64,000 nucleotides of DNA from Ulota crispa (GCA_963920765.1 OY987245.1:7580727-7644726), one strand, 5' to 3'. Counted from the stretch's first letter, positions 11,536 through 26,100 are shown. Notes: generated from the sequence alone by a model not told the origin. Made by a program: numbers and translations.

Positions 11536-12099
11536 CACCTGAAGTGTTTTCTCTCATCCCAGAATCTAGAGAGATTATTGAATATGGACAAACCCTAAGC
11601 TGCTGAGGTAAATTGACTTCAAAGTATTTTTTTTTTAAACCTTGTACGTTCTGGGAAGTTTGGCTTAGCTGCACAGGTCAATGGTAGCACGTTTGCATAG
11701 GAAAGCAGTTGTAGATAAATTTCAGTGGCCTTTGGTAAGGAAATCTACTGACAGGAGCCATACCGAGCATTTGGCTTGCATTGTAAGGACGAGATCAGCT
11801 GTACATACCTGTACCTGCTGTGTATGTCTCAGTGTATTTGTGCAATATCTGATGGAGTCGGGTCACTTGTCAAACTTTCCTTGCTTTTTTTGTATTCCTG
11901 AAAAGAAATGTCACCTAGGACCCTTGTATCATGTATGGGTACACGAACATCTATCGATTTCAAAAGCCTTTGTAGAGTACAAGGAGAGAGGTATCCACCG
12001 AAGTGCTGTCCTACTTATTCAAGAACTTCAAGTGGAGTGGTAATGAATATCGCAAACATGATGATTATCTACAGCCTATGGAGATGTATTCTACTGCTT

Positions 12100-15000
12100 T
12101 CAGGCCCCTAAGAGACCGAAAAACAGGCTTGATTTTACCATTGGGTTGTTTGCTCTAGGCAAATCGTCCAACTCAGATACTCTATCAGACCCTGCTGGAT
12201 AACCTCTTCTCCCGCTTGTGCCAGGACTACCTGGCGTAGCTGGTGTGCGCATTCCCAGCACCTCTGTAGTACAAAGAAACACCAAGGTCATGACCTTGAG
12301 TATGATAATATATAGATTGAGCGTTGAGTGTGGTCTATTAAGATAGGAGCATCCATAAACGTCAAACTAAGGGTTTTGAACATGATGACTATTAATAAAC
12401 AACTAGCAAATTATAGGATCCTATTATGAGGAACAGAAAAAAAAGAGTTTGCACCTTCAAATGTATTATTTGGATATTGTGAGAATAAACTATGAATTTT
12501 TAAAGAGCAAATTGCCATTGTACCCATAACCATTTTTAAGAATTCATGTTCACATGTTGTACATTCTTGTCATTACATCTATTCACTTTCACAAATTTTC
12601 CAAGATTTCAGAAGTGACGGTTATGAGGACATTGATGCTTATGGGTGCTCCTACTTTACAGCTTGTGGTGGGTGCAAGCTACATCAAGTTCTGGAGCAAC
12701 AAGTGATATGTACGCACCACAAGCTGTTGAACACCCCGTGCAATTCTCAATGTAGCATAGCCAACAGCAAAAGCAGCAACAAAATGTGAACCAAGTGACA
12801 CAAGTTGCTGAGGGCGTGCCACATATGCCTCTGAAATTACGGATTGGCTACGACATGATACCATCCCGAGATTGCCTTGACCATTAAAATGAAGTAGTCA
12901 GTTTTGTTTTGTCTTCTACTTGAAGATTTTTGTCTTTAACCCTTAAACGACCAAAAGTCCCTTTGCAACCAATACAATACGGGATATTTTTCTTGTATTT
13001 GGACACCTATAATAGAGACTAACAAAGAAGTTGGAGAATAGATCAATGCGGTTCTAGTGAGCTACTTGAGATCCCAAATTAATATTTCTCATTGGTAGTT
13101 AAGGGCAATTATACGTCAGTGTATGTACTATTCCCTATGGTCGTTTAACCCGTAAACGACGATGGGAATGAAAATCGTCCCTGGCAAATACACTGAGCCA
13201 ATGTATTTATGGCCATAGGCCCTGGCGCTTAAGGGTTAAGACTCAATGAAAATGTAACAAATCTCGACGTTTGGATAATTTGAGTTAACGAGTCACTGCA
13301 GTCTAACTTCATAATGGGAACTAGTTAATGGCGCATGTTTAAAGCAAATATTACCAGGTCCTCCTTGTTCGTTCTGGAAATAGAATCCCTGCACCTCTCG
13401 CTGTGCCTGATCGACCATTTCGGTGATTGTAGCATCGTCCGCACAACGGAGTTCGTTTAGTGCTCCAGGAGTACCCTGGACACAATTATCAAGATTAGAA
13501 CTTTAGACTTCTCAAAACGGATGTTGCTGACATTGAGCAGGAGTCACATTATTCACATAACACCATATTCGATAATTTGGGAAAAACGGTACATTTTGGG
13601 ACTTTCAATTTTTGAGATGAATGTTTTAGGTGATCAAAAAATGCTGAGCTCGGTCTTAGGTGATCACGTGTCCTCACCTAAAAGAAGGAATTTGCGAGGA
13701 AATTTTTTTTAGTGTCTCAGACTAAATCTGATACCTTTGAATCTGGTTTAAGGTAACTTTTTGGGTTTAAGGTGGAGTACAAAGTGGGATACCTGTTTTT
13801 CCCAAATTAACAAATATGGTATTATATATAAAGTTTTACTTAACATAAAAAGCAACATTTGATCACTTTCGAGTTCTTCTACACGGTTGATGAAGAAGTT
13901 TCAAAGGAAATTTAATGGGTGAGGGGTACCTTTTTCATTCTATCAAGGAATGGCGTGGTATGAGGCCTAAAGGTGCACTCTGCCATCTCCTGTTGCCACT
14001 TTGCCTTCCTCCAATCCTCGACCTTTTGATGCCTCGCTAAAAATTCGGCGATGATAATTTGCCACCATTGCTCATGCGTGCTGCATGCCATGCGTATAGA
14101 TATGTCTATTTTCATGTTCAAAAGTCTTTTCTTTTTCAAAAAATTTATTCAAAATTTACAACAAATGTGTAGAGTCACTACTTCACTACATGAGTAGTGA
14201 AAGGAATTCCGCTATGTCTAGACATGGCATGGTTACAAAACCACTTTGTACGAGCAGAAATTAAAAGTAAAAATATCAGATATTTAAGAAAAAACTTACC
14301 ACCCATTTTCACTGATCTTGAAAACGTACCTAAATTTCCGTCTTCCTTTCGCTAAAGCTCGGGACAGTCGATCCATCTTGAATTGGAATGTGCAGTTTTC
14401 ATCAAAATTGTGCCTCTTGTGCTTAAGAGAAAAATGTACTTGCCGGCCAAGATGGTATTTCATCTGCAGGATTTTCAACATATCAGCATCTTAAATCAAC
14501 AACAGGAATTCATTGCTCGCTGCTCCTAATCCTTCTCAAAGTTTCGAAAATGTTGATTAAGTCGTAGGTCTAAATCGCTACACCTGCTAAATCTAAGTCG
14601 ACAAGCTCCGAGAGAAGCTTAACCGGTACCAACCAGGGCATAACGAGAATGTAAAGGGAACATTTCATGAATTCCCCCGAAGTTTGCAATATTTTCATAG
14701 ATACCTCTACTTTTTCAGAAATATCACAAACACCCTTGGACCAAAATTTTGAGGCATTTTTTTTGTTGTGCATGTCACTTTCATCTCCCTTTGTGCTAAC
14801 ATTACTTCTTTCTTGGTATGCATGCGCACAAAGGAAGAAGGGAAGTGACATGCACAACATGCAAAACAAACGCCTAAATTTTTTTTGGTCCAAGGGTATT
14901 TATAATATTTCTGAAAAAGCAGGGATATCTATGAAAATATTGCAAACTTTAGGGGTATCCATGAAATATTCCCTAATTTAAAAGGATAATCAAGAATTGA

Positions 15001-18000
15001 ACCTCAATCTTCAGCATCAGATCTTCAAAATTATCTAAATCTAATTTTCGAGTGCCTTCTGCCATCTTCATCAATCGTCTGAGGTCTTCTATCACATCCA
15101 GATTCAAACGATCAAAATCTCGATCAAGATTAGCGGTAGTAAGGTCCACATAACCGTCCTGTAAGATCACCAGCAAAAACATGTTTAAGTAATTTTCAAG
15201 CACGTACATTGCAGAGCTTGATAGAACAGTTATTGAGGTTGAATACAACATCAATAACAAGATTGTTTTGCTGAACATGTAAAACACATTGTTACTAATA
15301 CCTAACATGCGTTACTTAACCATCAAATACCCAGTCTAAACAGAGACGCTACAATGTAAGAAAGGCAAAACCTTATCAGTATCCAGGTAATCAAAAACGT
15401 GCTTGAAACCACGGTCTTTAAGACGCTCAAGTAACCTCTGGGAATTCGGCCCAACGTACCGGCCTCGTGCTTGTTCTTTCTTCATTTTGTTATCTCTTGT
15501 GGCTAGGCTCCTAATTTTGCTGTCGAAAGTGTATTTCATTCTGTGCAAGTATTCTCCAATAGGCAAATGCACTGGGTTTCTCTGCGCATAAAAACAAAAA
15601 AAAACACGATATTCATTAAATTGGGAAAAAACGGACATTTCGGGAATTCTGGCCCTTTTTTGTCAAGTGTGCACTTGATTATTTTTCAATGAAATGAGAT
15701 GTATATCTTCCAAAAATACGCTCTTTATTACCCAAGAAGCCAAGAACAAAATCTATTTATTCCACAAAACAACAATATTTCTGAAATTTTGGGCACAAAG
15801 TTCATTAACTACGTTTAGGTTGACCTCCTTAAACATTTAAGTTAACCTCCTTAAACATTTAAGTTGACTTGAGAGGTTTTAGGTGAAATATAGTTTGGGA
15901 ATTTTTTTTTTCCAATTTAATGAATATCGTGTTAAAAACTTTCACTTCAGGTATAAAGATATGCTGCACCGACCAGAACTTCTGAAATAAATAAGAGATT
16001 TTCCTGACATTCACGACGTGATTAGCTTTCTTCAAGCAGAATTCAAAGCTAGAAAAAAAATCTTTTTTTGGAAGAGAAAATGGGAGATTCCCAATATAGC
16101 ATACGTTGTATGGTTTGCGGCCAATGAGGGGTTTGAATAATTCTCGACCAGTGCGCGGATCAAACGGTCTATGAGACAATTGCTGCTGGTTGTGTTTCTT
16201 CTCCATTACCCTCGAAGCATTCTCCACAAGTCTACGAAAGACAGAGGGTTCTGGCTTCCAATCATCAACAATCAATGACGTCCCATGTGGCAGATCTCGG
16301 TTGATAGAGGGCTGGAATGTGACTCTGCACGCCCCATTCGACCTTGTCAGTGAACTTGAAAATTTACCTCCAATCCATATAAACACAATTTTTTCTAAAC
16401 TACTAAACAGCAAAAACATGCCACCTTTCAAGGCACCAAGAAGCAACACTGAATGCATATTTTCAGGTCACCACTTTCCTAATTAACCCATTAACGTCTG
16501 TGGTTGATTCTGGGGTGGGCAATCCTTTGCATGGTTATTTGGGGCAAATTTTAAAACTATTGGATACAAATGTCTACCACAAATATGACTGTACAAATGG
16601 AAGTACATTGCAGGGTTTAATGTTATGTATCATAAATTATGCTCATTCTTTAGTTGCTATGGCCATCTTTTTACATTTATTGGTGTATTTTCAACCGATA
16701 CTCTTTTAGTTTTTTCAACCCGTAACCACATGCCATCTCAGATTGACCTGGTTATTGTCCTAAACTCTGCACTTTCCAATTCCCCAGACCCGTGCCCTTT
16801 GCCACATCATCAAATTCCTTGACATGCTCTCTCTACAAAGAGTCAAAATCGACCTGGAAATGGTCGACCAGACGTTAATGGGTTAAGGCACGATGAATCT
16901 ATCAAACAATGCAGCTATATTTAACAAGAGTAGCAAGATAAGCGCTTCAATGATTTGAAACACAAAAAAACATCAAAAGTCGTGTCTAGTAAAGATCAAA
17001 GTACGAACAAGAAATGGCTAACCCCTCAGGATACCACTGCATGCATTCTACTCGACGGCGCCTGCGACTTTCAGCATCCATAAATAGCTGCTCAAAGCGG
17101 TTATTGTAGTAGTCGGTATCTTTATCTTGGCTGTCATGCTTGCGGTACTGGTTAATCCGCGGCCTGAATGTGCACTCCATAAGCTTGGATTCCCATACCT
17201 GAGACATTCACCTCACAATCATGGGATCATCCATGTAAGTCTCGGTGACAAATTCTACACCTGGACATTTACAAGTTTGTAATTATATGCTAGAATATCT
17301 ACCTCCTGTCTAAGGTCGTGTAACTGATCCTGCTTTGGTCTGTCGTCGCTCTGAAGCCTACTCCAAATCTGACCTTGCACCCTTCTCATATCTCTTGCTC
17401 TTTGGCTTCACAGTTCATGAAAAAAACGGTAAGGTAGCAGCACCCATAACCGTCAAATTAAGGGTTTTGAACATGATGATTATTAATAAACATCTGGCAA
17501 ATTATTGGATCCTATTAGCAAGGGAGAAATGATGAGTTTGCACTTTCAAATGTATTATTTGAACACTATGAGAATAAGTTGTGAATTTTTAAAGAGCTGA
17601 TTGCAATTGCACCTAATACCAACACTAAGGTTTCATGTTCACATGTTGAACATCCTTGTAAACACAACTATTCACTTCCACGGATTTTCCAAGATTTTAG
17701 AGGTGATGGTTATGGGTACAGGGATGGTTATGGGTGTTGCTACCTTAGATGAGAGATAAAGATGCACTTCGAAACATACACTAACGACGAACTAATACTC
17801 ATATGTCCAAGCCACAGAAGAAGAAAAAAGTTGTCACTCTGAGCAAAAACAGGAAGACTTTTAGTCCGAGATCTATGTTTCGGAAGAACAATTCAAAGGA
17901 CTTGAAAAAGAGCTGAAGGCAACATTATAATTGAGGTGCACAAACACTTAAATCTATTATAGGTGGCACGAAATCTGCAAACCTGATCTTGGGCTTCAAA

Positions 18001-21000
18001 GTAACTTCTTCCAGCTCCCACTTTTCAATCTGTTTCTGCCTGTCAGAAACCGCTTTCAGGTGATGCTGTCTCATCATGACACCTTCAGCATATAGCAGTT
18101 CTCCATAATTCTTGTATTGTTTTGCTATCTTTCCACGCACCCGCGTCATCTTCCACGATTTCTAATTCACAATGGCCATGGAAGGAAAGCTCTACTAAAC
18201 CAGAATATTTTCCAAATTCTTTATGAACCTCTCTGAGTCAAAGTAAAGTGGACTGAGTCTAGCCACAGCGTTGTGGATGCAGAACGCAGCTGGATTGATG
18301 TTATAAAGTGACAATGAGGCATATAGATCTAACTGAATGATACCAATCTACTTCCGAAAAGTTGGAAATACATAGACTTACGGTGGAAAGGCCTTGCTTT
18401 CTTCTTACATTCTCGCAGTACACAGCCTTGCAGCGTTTCGCCTCATCTCTAGATCTATGCTCAGCCCTTATCCAATCAGTGTAGAGCCGCATACATACGG
18501 CTTTCTGTTGAGCACCGTAAATATGGTTTTAGTTGCCAAAAATCATGCTATCTTTGAACATTCCAGATCTAGGTATATCAGCTAACTCAAACTTGAAAAA
18601 AACATTGATTTCCTTCATCTTCGGCTCGTCAAACTTCATATCACTTCGCATAACACGATATTCATTAATTTGGGAATTCCAGCACATCCTGGGACTTCTG
18701 GCCACATTTCCATTTCATACCACACCCATTTTATTTCCACCTCTTCGGGACTAATTCGGATCTAGACATCTGTCATCTCTAAAGTATCAGTTGTTTTCTC
18801 ACAGATGTGCCAAACAAGATTAAGATGAGAGTTTCAGATTAAGGAGACATACAAATTGGGAATAGCCGTTTCCCAAATTAATGAATATCATGTTACATGT
18901 GAAAGTGTCATATTTCAACATACCGCCTGTTCAGAAAGAGGCTTAGCACGGGCTCTTCTCAGTTTCTGCTTCTGTTCAAGAGCTCCACATTTAGCTAAGC
19001 TTGTGATCGTTGGAGCAAGTAATCGATCTGAGAAATTCTTCCGTTTTTTACGCCGCCTTAATTTCTTTCTTGGCTTTGGACCTGGAGAACAACAACCACC
19101 GCCTGGGAGTCTGTTCACTTTCTGTGAAGCCTGCAATACTTTCTGTGGTGCATCCATTCTTCGAGACTCGCATCCTGCCAGCAAGGCATTCGATTCACCA
19201 GGCTCGGATAATGAAACAATAGAGCCATTTCCAACAGGGCTGAAAGAAGCAGCACCAAGCGAAGTTGAGTCCGCATCGTCTGACATGCTCTCGTCTTGAG
19301 AATGAAACAAAATGTCACTGTCCTCCTTGCTGCAGATGAGAAATTAGGAATACGTCAGTTAATTAACCAAAATTAATCAGTTATGATGCACGGTGCAATG
19401 CTTAAATAGCAGTGTCCTGAATCCTTGTTTGAATGGAATTGCTGAGATGAAAATACACGTAAGCTTATATAAAGAATGGAAAGGGTTTTCAAGATATTAT
19501 CACAATGAGCATTTCGCTACAATAAAGGTTTCAACGCCATATTCGTTAAATTGGGAAAACGCGATTCCCAAATTGTACTTCACCTTAAACCCAAAAAGTT
19601 AACTTAACTCGTTTAAAAAGCCAGATTTGAAGGTATCAGATTCAGTCTGAGCCACTAAGATTTTGTCCCTCGCAAATTCCTCCTCTCAAGTGAGGGCACT
19701 TGTACCAAAAAAATGCTGCTCAAACCTAGAGCTGGGTTTAAGGTGATTACTTTAAACCTAGTTTATCCCTAGAATGGGCGTTTAGTCCCAAATTAACGAA
19801 TATGGCGTTTTTATGTAACCACGTACCTCAAAGTGATTATGTTGCTGACAATATGCTCTGTAAGTGGTGCAATATATTGCTCTGGAAGAGCATGAGCTTG
19901 ACAGAACTTCACCGCCACTGCTTCAGCAGAATCCCCTTCCTTTAAATGGATATGCTCCACACACCCATCGTCTATCTCCACAGTAACAGCTAGAAGAACT
20001 CTCCGATTATCAGCAAGATTCTCTGTCACATCAACAGTCAAAGAATTGTATATAATCAGACAAAATTTGATGTTGAAATTAATGAGATAGCTATTCTGAC
20101 TTCGTCTTGAACAACTGGTTAAGTTAATTGAGACGCAAAATAATTGGGTACTTGTAGGTTAAAGATTTCGACTTGTATGAAAAGAGCAAACGAGCATAGA
20201 AGTATGTCAATGCGTTACCCTTATCATTATTTCGCTCCACCGAAGCTGCACCGCACTTAAATGTTCCCTACATGAATTTATTCCATGCTGTCAACAAAAT
20301 TGACACCGCCACTTAACTAGGATAATATCATGAAAGGCCTTGCCAACTGTAAAACACCATATTGGTTAAATTGGGGAAAAGAGTACATTTTGGGACTTTC
20401 ACTATTTCTGTCATTATGTAAAATTCAGCATACTAAAAAAAGAAAAAACACGCAATTTCTTGTACAATATTGAAGTCTCAGTGATTGCCTACAAGAATTT
20501 CAAAAAAAATTCTTTGAGCTATAACTATGCAGACATTTATTGTATGTAAGATTAAGGTGGAGTACAAAATGGTACCACTATTTTTCCCAATTTATCTAAT
20601 ATGGTGTTGTAAGCATAAAGTACAATTTCGTGAGTCAGATTATTGACCACAACACACCTGGCTTAGCTTGGAACCGCTGCCATGTTTCACTGCAGCATCG
20701 CAGTCATCACAGTTGTCTGAAATATAGACCTTAATAGCACTGCCTCTAAATCTCCTTGGCTGCAACATTTTATTTGTGCTCAACAAACGGTATTGAGAAG
20801 CTGCCAGAACGTTGAGCTTGATGAATGGCTTGATGCAACTCCTTCCAGATTGCTTAACAGATTAAAGATGCTGAAGAAAATAATATAAAAGCATGTAGAG
20901 CAGACTACTGCAATTGAGGTTCATAGCTGGAATAGAACGCATACATTGAATGCCCTGCTTCTTTTCCCATTCTACGCCCTGTTTAATGGAGCTCATGTAC

Positions 21001-22402
21001 CAATATCAGTCATGGGCGAGCTATGAAACGTGAGTTCTGCAGACAACGAATCATTATTCCTGATACATAAGAGAGCTCTTCAAAAAAATTCGACCTGTCA
21101 TAGAAACACAATACTGAAAAGAATTATGGGATACTCAATAGCTTCATTTTTGCTCAAAGATGTTAGAAAGCATGTTTTGATGATGCAGTGCAAAGTATAC
21201 AATTCAAAACTCCTGATTGACTCACTGCTGCTACCATTTACTGATCCCAGCCCTGAATTTAAATGCCAGAGATACAAACTGATCTCCCCTTCTCTATGAG
21301 AGAGACAATGAAAGAGTGTTTAGTACACTTACCAGAGCTGCAACCCTGCGTTTCAATAACAGTTGCCATGAAAAGAGAGCTCCACTTCTCCGCACTGCAT
21401 CTTCTGCTATTAAACACATATTTAACAAGGGGCAAAGGAACACATTTCGGATTTATCCAGCCCAGCAAGACAAAATGGAAGTTTAGCGCCTTTGAAAATA
21501 AACAGGGAACATCTGACAACTGTAGTAGCAAGACACAATATCTTCGCAGATGAAGCTGCACAGTTTCTCAAATGGTCGCAATTCGTGGTACAACGTTTGT
21601 TACATGTTTATAAATTAGAATCGTTATATAAAAGATTGCAAATAGATCCTACAGTTTGTAATAAAAGCTTTCAGAATGCCGGCATTCACAAACATGGCAA
21701 CTACCAGATGGTTTGTGAAATACCCATGACAAGAGTTTGTCGGATTCATTGCTGGTTACTACCCCATACACCAGAGCAAATGAGAATCACAATGTCATTA
21801 TACACCTGGACATCAAAAGTGAGAGATCCACAATTATTAATATCCACAAGCAAAGTGAACAGATTGGAGAAGATGAGTCTCTCCAAAAAGCCCATGCAGA
21901 AGATCTGCAAGATATTCGTTTTCAAACCCAGATGCAGATAATCTTTACACATAAGACCAACTGCGAACTGTAGATATAATTGTAGGTAAATTAGGAAAAA
22001 TTGCAGGGACCATATTGTACTCCATCTTGATCTTACATATAGTAAATGTAGGCAGAGCTATAGCTCAAAGTTGTAATTATTTGAAATTCTTGGAGGACTT
22101 CACTAATGTATAAAAAATTGCACGCTTGTTATTTTGTAATATGCTGAATTGTACATAATGATAGAAATAGTGAAAGTCCTAGTATGTATTGTTTTTCTCA
22201 AGTTACCTAATATGGTGTTAATGGCAAGCATTCTGCAATCATGATTGAAGAATGGAATGGAACGGAGGAGATGCCAGCCGAAGCAACTGGTGAAAAGAAT
22301 GAAGGATCACTTTCCAATATAAACGTTGATGCAAAGGAGTACGTTTGCATGAAATCTTTCGAGTAATCAAAAGTGTCGAATGAGACTTACAATGATTGTC
22401 AT
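12100..22402 (-). CDS. EF-hand/TFxP-motif protein, probable cilium or basal-body component, 16 coding exons
   Basis: Exons in transcript order: 22391-22402, 20658-20759, 20219-20267, 19827-20022, 18924-19329, 18382-18504, 17983-18161, 17303-17405, 17023-17198, 16105-16324, 15372-15581, 15003-15158, 14330-14463, 13930-14080, 13355-13475, 12100-12263. All introns are GT-AG and phases agree at each junction, giving 833 aa. Residues about 55-118 form a small domain of the kind seen at the ends of protist ciliary proteins (VEIDDG...HLKEGDSAEAVA...FCQAH). A basic stretch (KPRKKLRRRKKRK) follows. TFxP-type motifs recur near residues 347, 400, 451, 669 and 725 (ECTFRPRIN, VTFQPSIN, ECTFRPH). An EF-hand loop DTDKDGYVDLTT (589-600) spans the exon 11/12 junction; loop position 12 is Thr, not Glu, so binding may be weak. 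I do not recognise a named orthologue. The four-codon first exon is the least certain part. Confidence 0.82.
12339..12658. mobile_element. TA-flanked AAGGTAG MITE T3 (intron 15)
   Basis: It starts TAAGATAGGAGCATCCATAA and ends with the inverse, with TA borders. It is the same subfamily as T2, T4, T5 and T6. It lies in the last intron of the EF-hand/TFxP gene. Confidence 0.75.
12936..13239. mobile_element. Composite of two TTAA-flanked MITEs (intron 15)
   Basis: A left end TTAACCCTTAAACGACC begins at 12936. A second TTAA followed by CCCGTAAACGACG begins at 13145, and a right end GGCGCTTAAGGGTTAA closes at 13239. The first part matches the subfamily at 3469-4037 in inverted order. The simplest reading is that a 95-bp element with hairpin GACGAT/ATCGTC inserted at a TTAA near the end of an older one. 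Confidence 0.6.
13559..13823. mobile_element. AACACCATATT-family MITE A1 (intron 14)
   Basis: Terminal repeats AACACCATATTCGATAATTT at the left and the matching inverse ending AAATATGGTATT at the right. Eight copies occur in the window (A1-A8), six of them in introns of this gene. Non-coding. Confidence 0.75.
14655..14974. mobile_element. Foldback MITE F3 (intron 12)
   Basis: Palindromic element of the AGGGAAAATTTCATGG family. Both arms carry the 'caaacttcgggg...tccatgaaat' type end. The open frames on both strands across 14570-14981 are products of the palindrome. Confidence 0.7.
15603..15933. mobile_element. AACACCATATT-family MITE A2 (intron 10)
   Basis: It starts AACACGATATTCATTAAATT and ends AATTTAATGAATATCGTGTT, an exact 20-bp inverted repeat. 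It is the only sizeable insertion in intron 10. Confidence 0.78.
16483..16886. mobile_element. TTAA-flanked MITE, copy 7 (intron 9)
   Basis: It starts TTAACCCATTAACGTCTG and ends CAGACGTTAATGGGTTAA, an exact 18-bp terminal inverted repeat including the TTAA. A GGTCGACC palindrome lies just inside the right end. Non-coding; the small open frames in it have no family. Confidence 0.82.
17430..17747. mobile_element. TA-flanked AAGGTAG MITE T4 (intron 7)
   Basis: It starts TAAGGTAGCAGCACCCATAA and ends TGGGTGTTGCTACCTTA. It lies 24 bp upstream, in transcript direction, of the exon 8 acceptor at 17405, so its end sequence sits next to the 3' splice site. Confidence 0.8.
18652..18894. mobile_element. 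AACACCATATT-family MITE A3 (intron 5)
   Basis: Ends AACACGATATTCATTAATTT and AAATTAATGAATATCATGTT. Its inner end is about 30 bp from the exon 5 donor at 18924. The interior is diverged from the other copies. Confidence 0.75.
19533..19809. mobile_element. AACACCATATT-family MITE A4 (intron 4)
   Basis: Ends AACGCCATATTCGTTAAATT and AATTAACGAATATGGCGTT. The right end stops 17 bp from the exon 4 donor at 19827. Confidence 0.78.
20353..20608. mobile_element. AACACCATATT-family MITE A5 (intron 2)
   Basis: Ends AACACCATATTGGTTAAATT and AATTTATCTAATATGGTGTT. It makes up about two thirds of this 390-bp intron. Confidence 0.78.
21970..22219. mobile_element. AACACCATATT-family MITE A6 (intron 1)
   Basis: The right end AGTTACCTAATATGGTGTT is clear. 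The left end is decayed and its border is approximate. The interior is closest to the copy at 30073-30328. The rest of this 1.6-kb intron (20760-21969) has several open frames on both strands but nothing I recognise. Confidence 0.6.
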
Positions 22403-23119
22403 TTTTGCGCCGTCGTCAATGCAGGGAAGGATTCACTTGTTGAAACCCTCAAACGATGAACCGTTCGTGCAGGGGGGAACACAAATGGGAACCTGAGAAC
22501 AATTCAGTCGAAACCTAACCGAAAGTTGAACATACTCTCGATCGAGACGGGGACACAAAGATCCATTCCCAACTCACAGGCCTCTCACGCTATCAATATT
22601 TCACTAAATTTGAAATTCAAAATTATATATGTTGAAAGTTCTAATTTTAGACTGAGAATGTGTTGATTTTAAATTGATGATGGATATGAAGTGCTTTTAA
22701 AAGCATTTTAATCAAAATTTGATGTTTTCTACAAATGTTTTTTGTTAGAACTTCTCTTAACTTGATTCATGTCAAATTTTAGTACATTGTGTCCCTCATT
22801 CTATCTACAAGAGGCTTGCTTGAACTGAGGCAATTTCAAGCTCTAAAGGTGGTTAAAAGCTAAAAACATTGTTGGTGGAAGATTAAAAGTTGATAAATAT
22901 AGCATATTTGATAAAGCAAAATAGCACTTGGCATGGATTAAGGGTGTGGAGTTGGAATAGTCTACTATTCAAATTTTAATGCATGTTGTCCCCCTTTAGA
23001 GGCTTTGAAATTATGTAATTGGTTTTAGATTTGGTGAAGAATTGATTACATGGGAAGGGTTTGAGTGGGGAATGGATCTTTTTGTCCACATCTCTATATA
23101 AGCATGAAGAGCAACTAAT
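22403..23119. other. Upstream region of the EF-hand/TFxP gene; no further gene seen
   Basis: The 200 bp above the start codon are richer in G and C than the surroundings and probably hold the leader and promoter. No TATA-like box or factor site stands out with confidence. Beyond about 22600 the sequence is AT-rich with no supported feature. Confidence 0.4.
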
Positions 23120-23125
23120 AATTGA

Positions 23126-23490
23126 AGGGAATTGATATATGCACACCGGGGTTGATATTTGCACACCCCGGTTTTAGATTTCTACCATCATAAAGCTGAA
23201 TTTGAGAATTTTAATATAGATTTGGACTTAGAGATGATGATTTTGTTTAGAACCATTAAAAAAGTTGCAATTCAACAATACCCAATGAAAAAGTTTAGCT
23301 AGAGGAAAAAGTATTACTTTTATTTTTGTTTGTAAAAAAAGATAAGCTTTTTCATAAGGTGTTGTTGAACTGCAACTTTGTTTTAATGGTTCTAAACTAA
23401 ATCATGGTCTCCACTTTATGACGGTAAAAATCTTAAACTTACCCCGGGGGTGTGCAAATATCAACCCCGGTGTGCATACATCAATTCCCT
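23126..23490. mobile_element. AGGGAATTGAT-family MITE B1
   Basis: It starts AGGGAATTGATATATGCACA and ends with the inverse, flanked on both sides by AATTGA(A). A second, inner pair of CACACCCCGG-type inverted motifs follows each end. Related copies are at 28077-28490, 35366-35955 and 36751-37174, sharing an interior with 'ccaaatttgaattcaaa' type blocks. Non-coding. Confidence 0.75.
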
Positions 23491-23999
23491 AATTGAATAC
23501 TCTCCAACAATATTAGGGGAAGGAAAATAAAACCTGTTCAAAACTGAGCTCCCCACGCTCACCACCAGTGGAACAAACCGGCCGGCTATTTTACTCACAT
23601 GACGCCAATGGCTCGAAAGGTTGCTCGCCTGCAAACTGACGGTCCACACGGTGCAGTCCAACTGAATCGCAAGAAGGCAAGACAAAAGAATAATCTACAA
23701 ATTTATGCAGACAGAAAACTAAAAAGCATCCATGTAATTTTGTGTAAATCCAATAATAGAAATCATTTCCGTCTCGATGAATGCATTCCAGTCGCACTGT
23801 GCTCGTGTTCATGAGGATATGGTAACTGAATGACTTCTAGGAGACTCTATTTGAAAGAAAATTGTTTAGAAAAATGCCCTTGGATCCTAACATGCTTGCT
23901 ATATGTCTAGTTCTGTGCACATTCTAATTTATCATGAGCTTCCGTTCTGGTGACTGAAATGTAGGCCGTTTTCGATGAAGGCTCTCTCGGTAGGCAGAC

Positions 24000-25750
<1,751 letters not shown>

Positions 25751-25800
25751 AGGGTCTCTTCTCGAAAAAAAAAATTAAGAATGTATCGCCTCTGGTGAAG

Positions 25801-26100
25801 CACAAGTAGAAAATTGAGTTGGAACTCACCTTTTTATGTATGGTAGTTTTTGCTGAGTTTCTTGTTTCCAATACAAAATTTTGCTGGACAACATTCCAGT
25901 GAAGCAGTAATAGAAAACTGCATTGGAACCCACCTTTTTATGTATAGTAGTTTTTGTTGGGTTATTTGTTTTCAACATTGAATTTTGCTGAACAATGCAA
26001 ATTTTTGTGTTATTCAGCAAATTTTTTTGTTGAAAACAAAAAACTCAACAAAAACTACCTTACATAAAGAGATGGGTTCCAACTCAGTTTTCTACCAGTG
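25801..26100. mobile_element. Foldback element with CACTA-like ends
   Basis: It starts CACAAGTAGAAAATTGAG and ends CTCAGTTTTCTACCAGTG, nearly matching inverted ends. The left arm is itself duplicated (two 'cacctttttatgtat' blocks). The CAC...GTG ends followed by GTAGAAAA resemble the element at 27188-29965. No clear target duplication. Confidence 0.55.

Noticed and set aside
12679-12864. Minus-strand 61-codon open frame as an exon of the EF-hand/TFxP gene
   Set aside because: Direct joining of the exon ending at 13355 to the one starting at 12263 keeps the frame and gives a sensible C-terminus; this frame has no good splice sites and would end the protein early.
14570-14981. Overlapping 104-107-codon open frames on both strands
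   Set aside because: They arise from the palindromic foldback MITE F3; similar frames appear in F2, F4 and F5.
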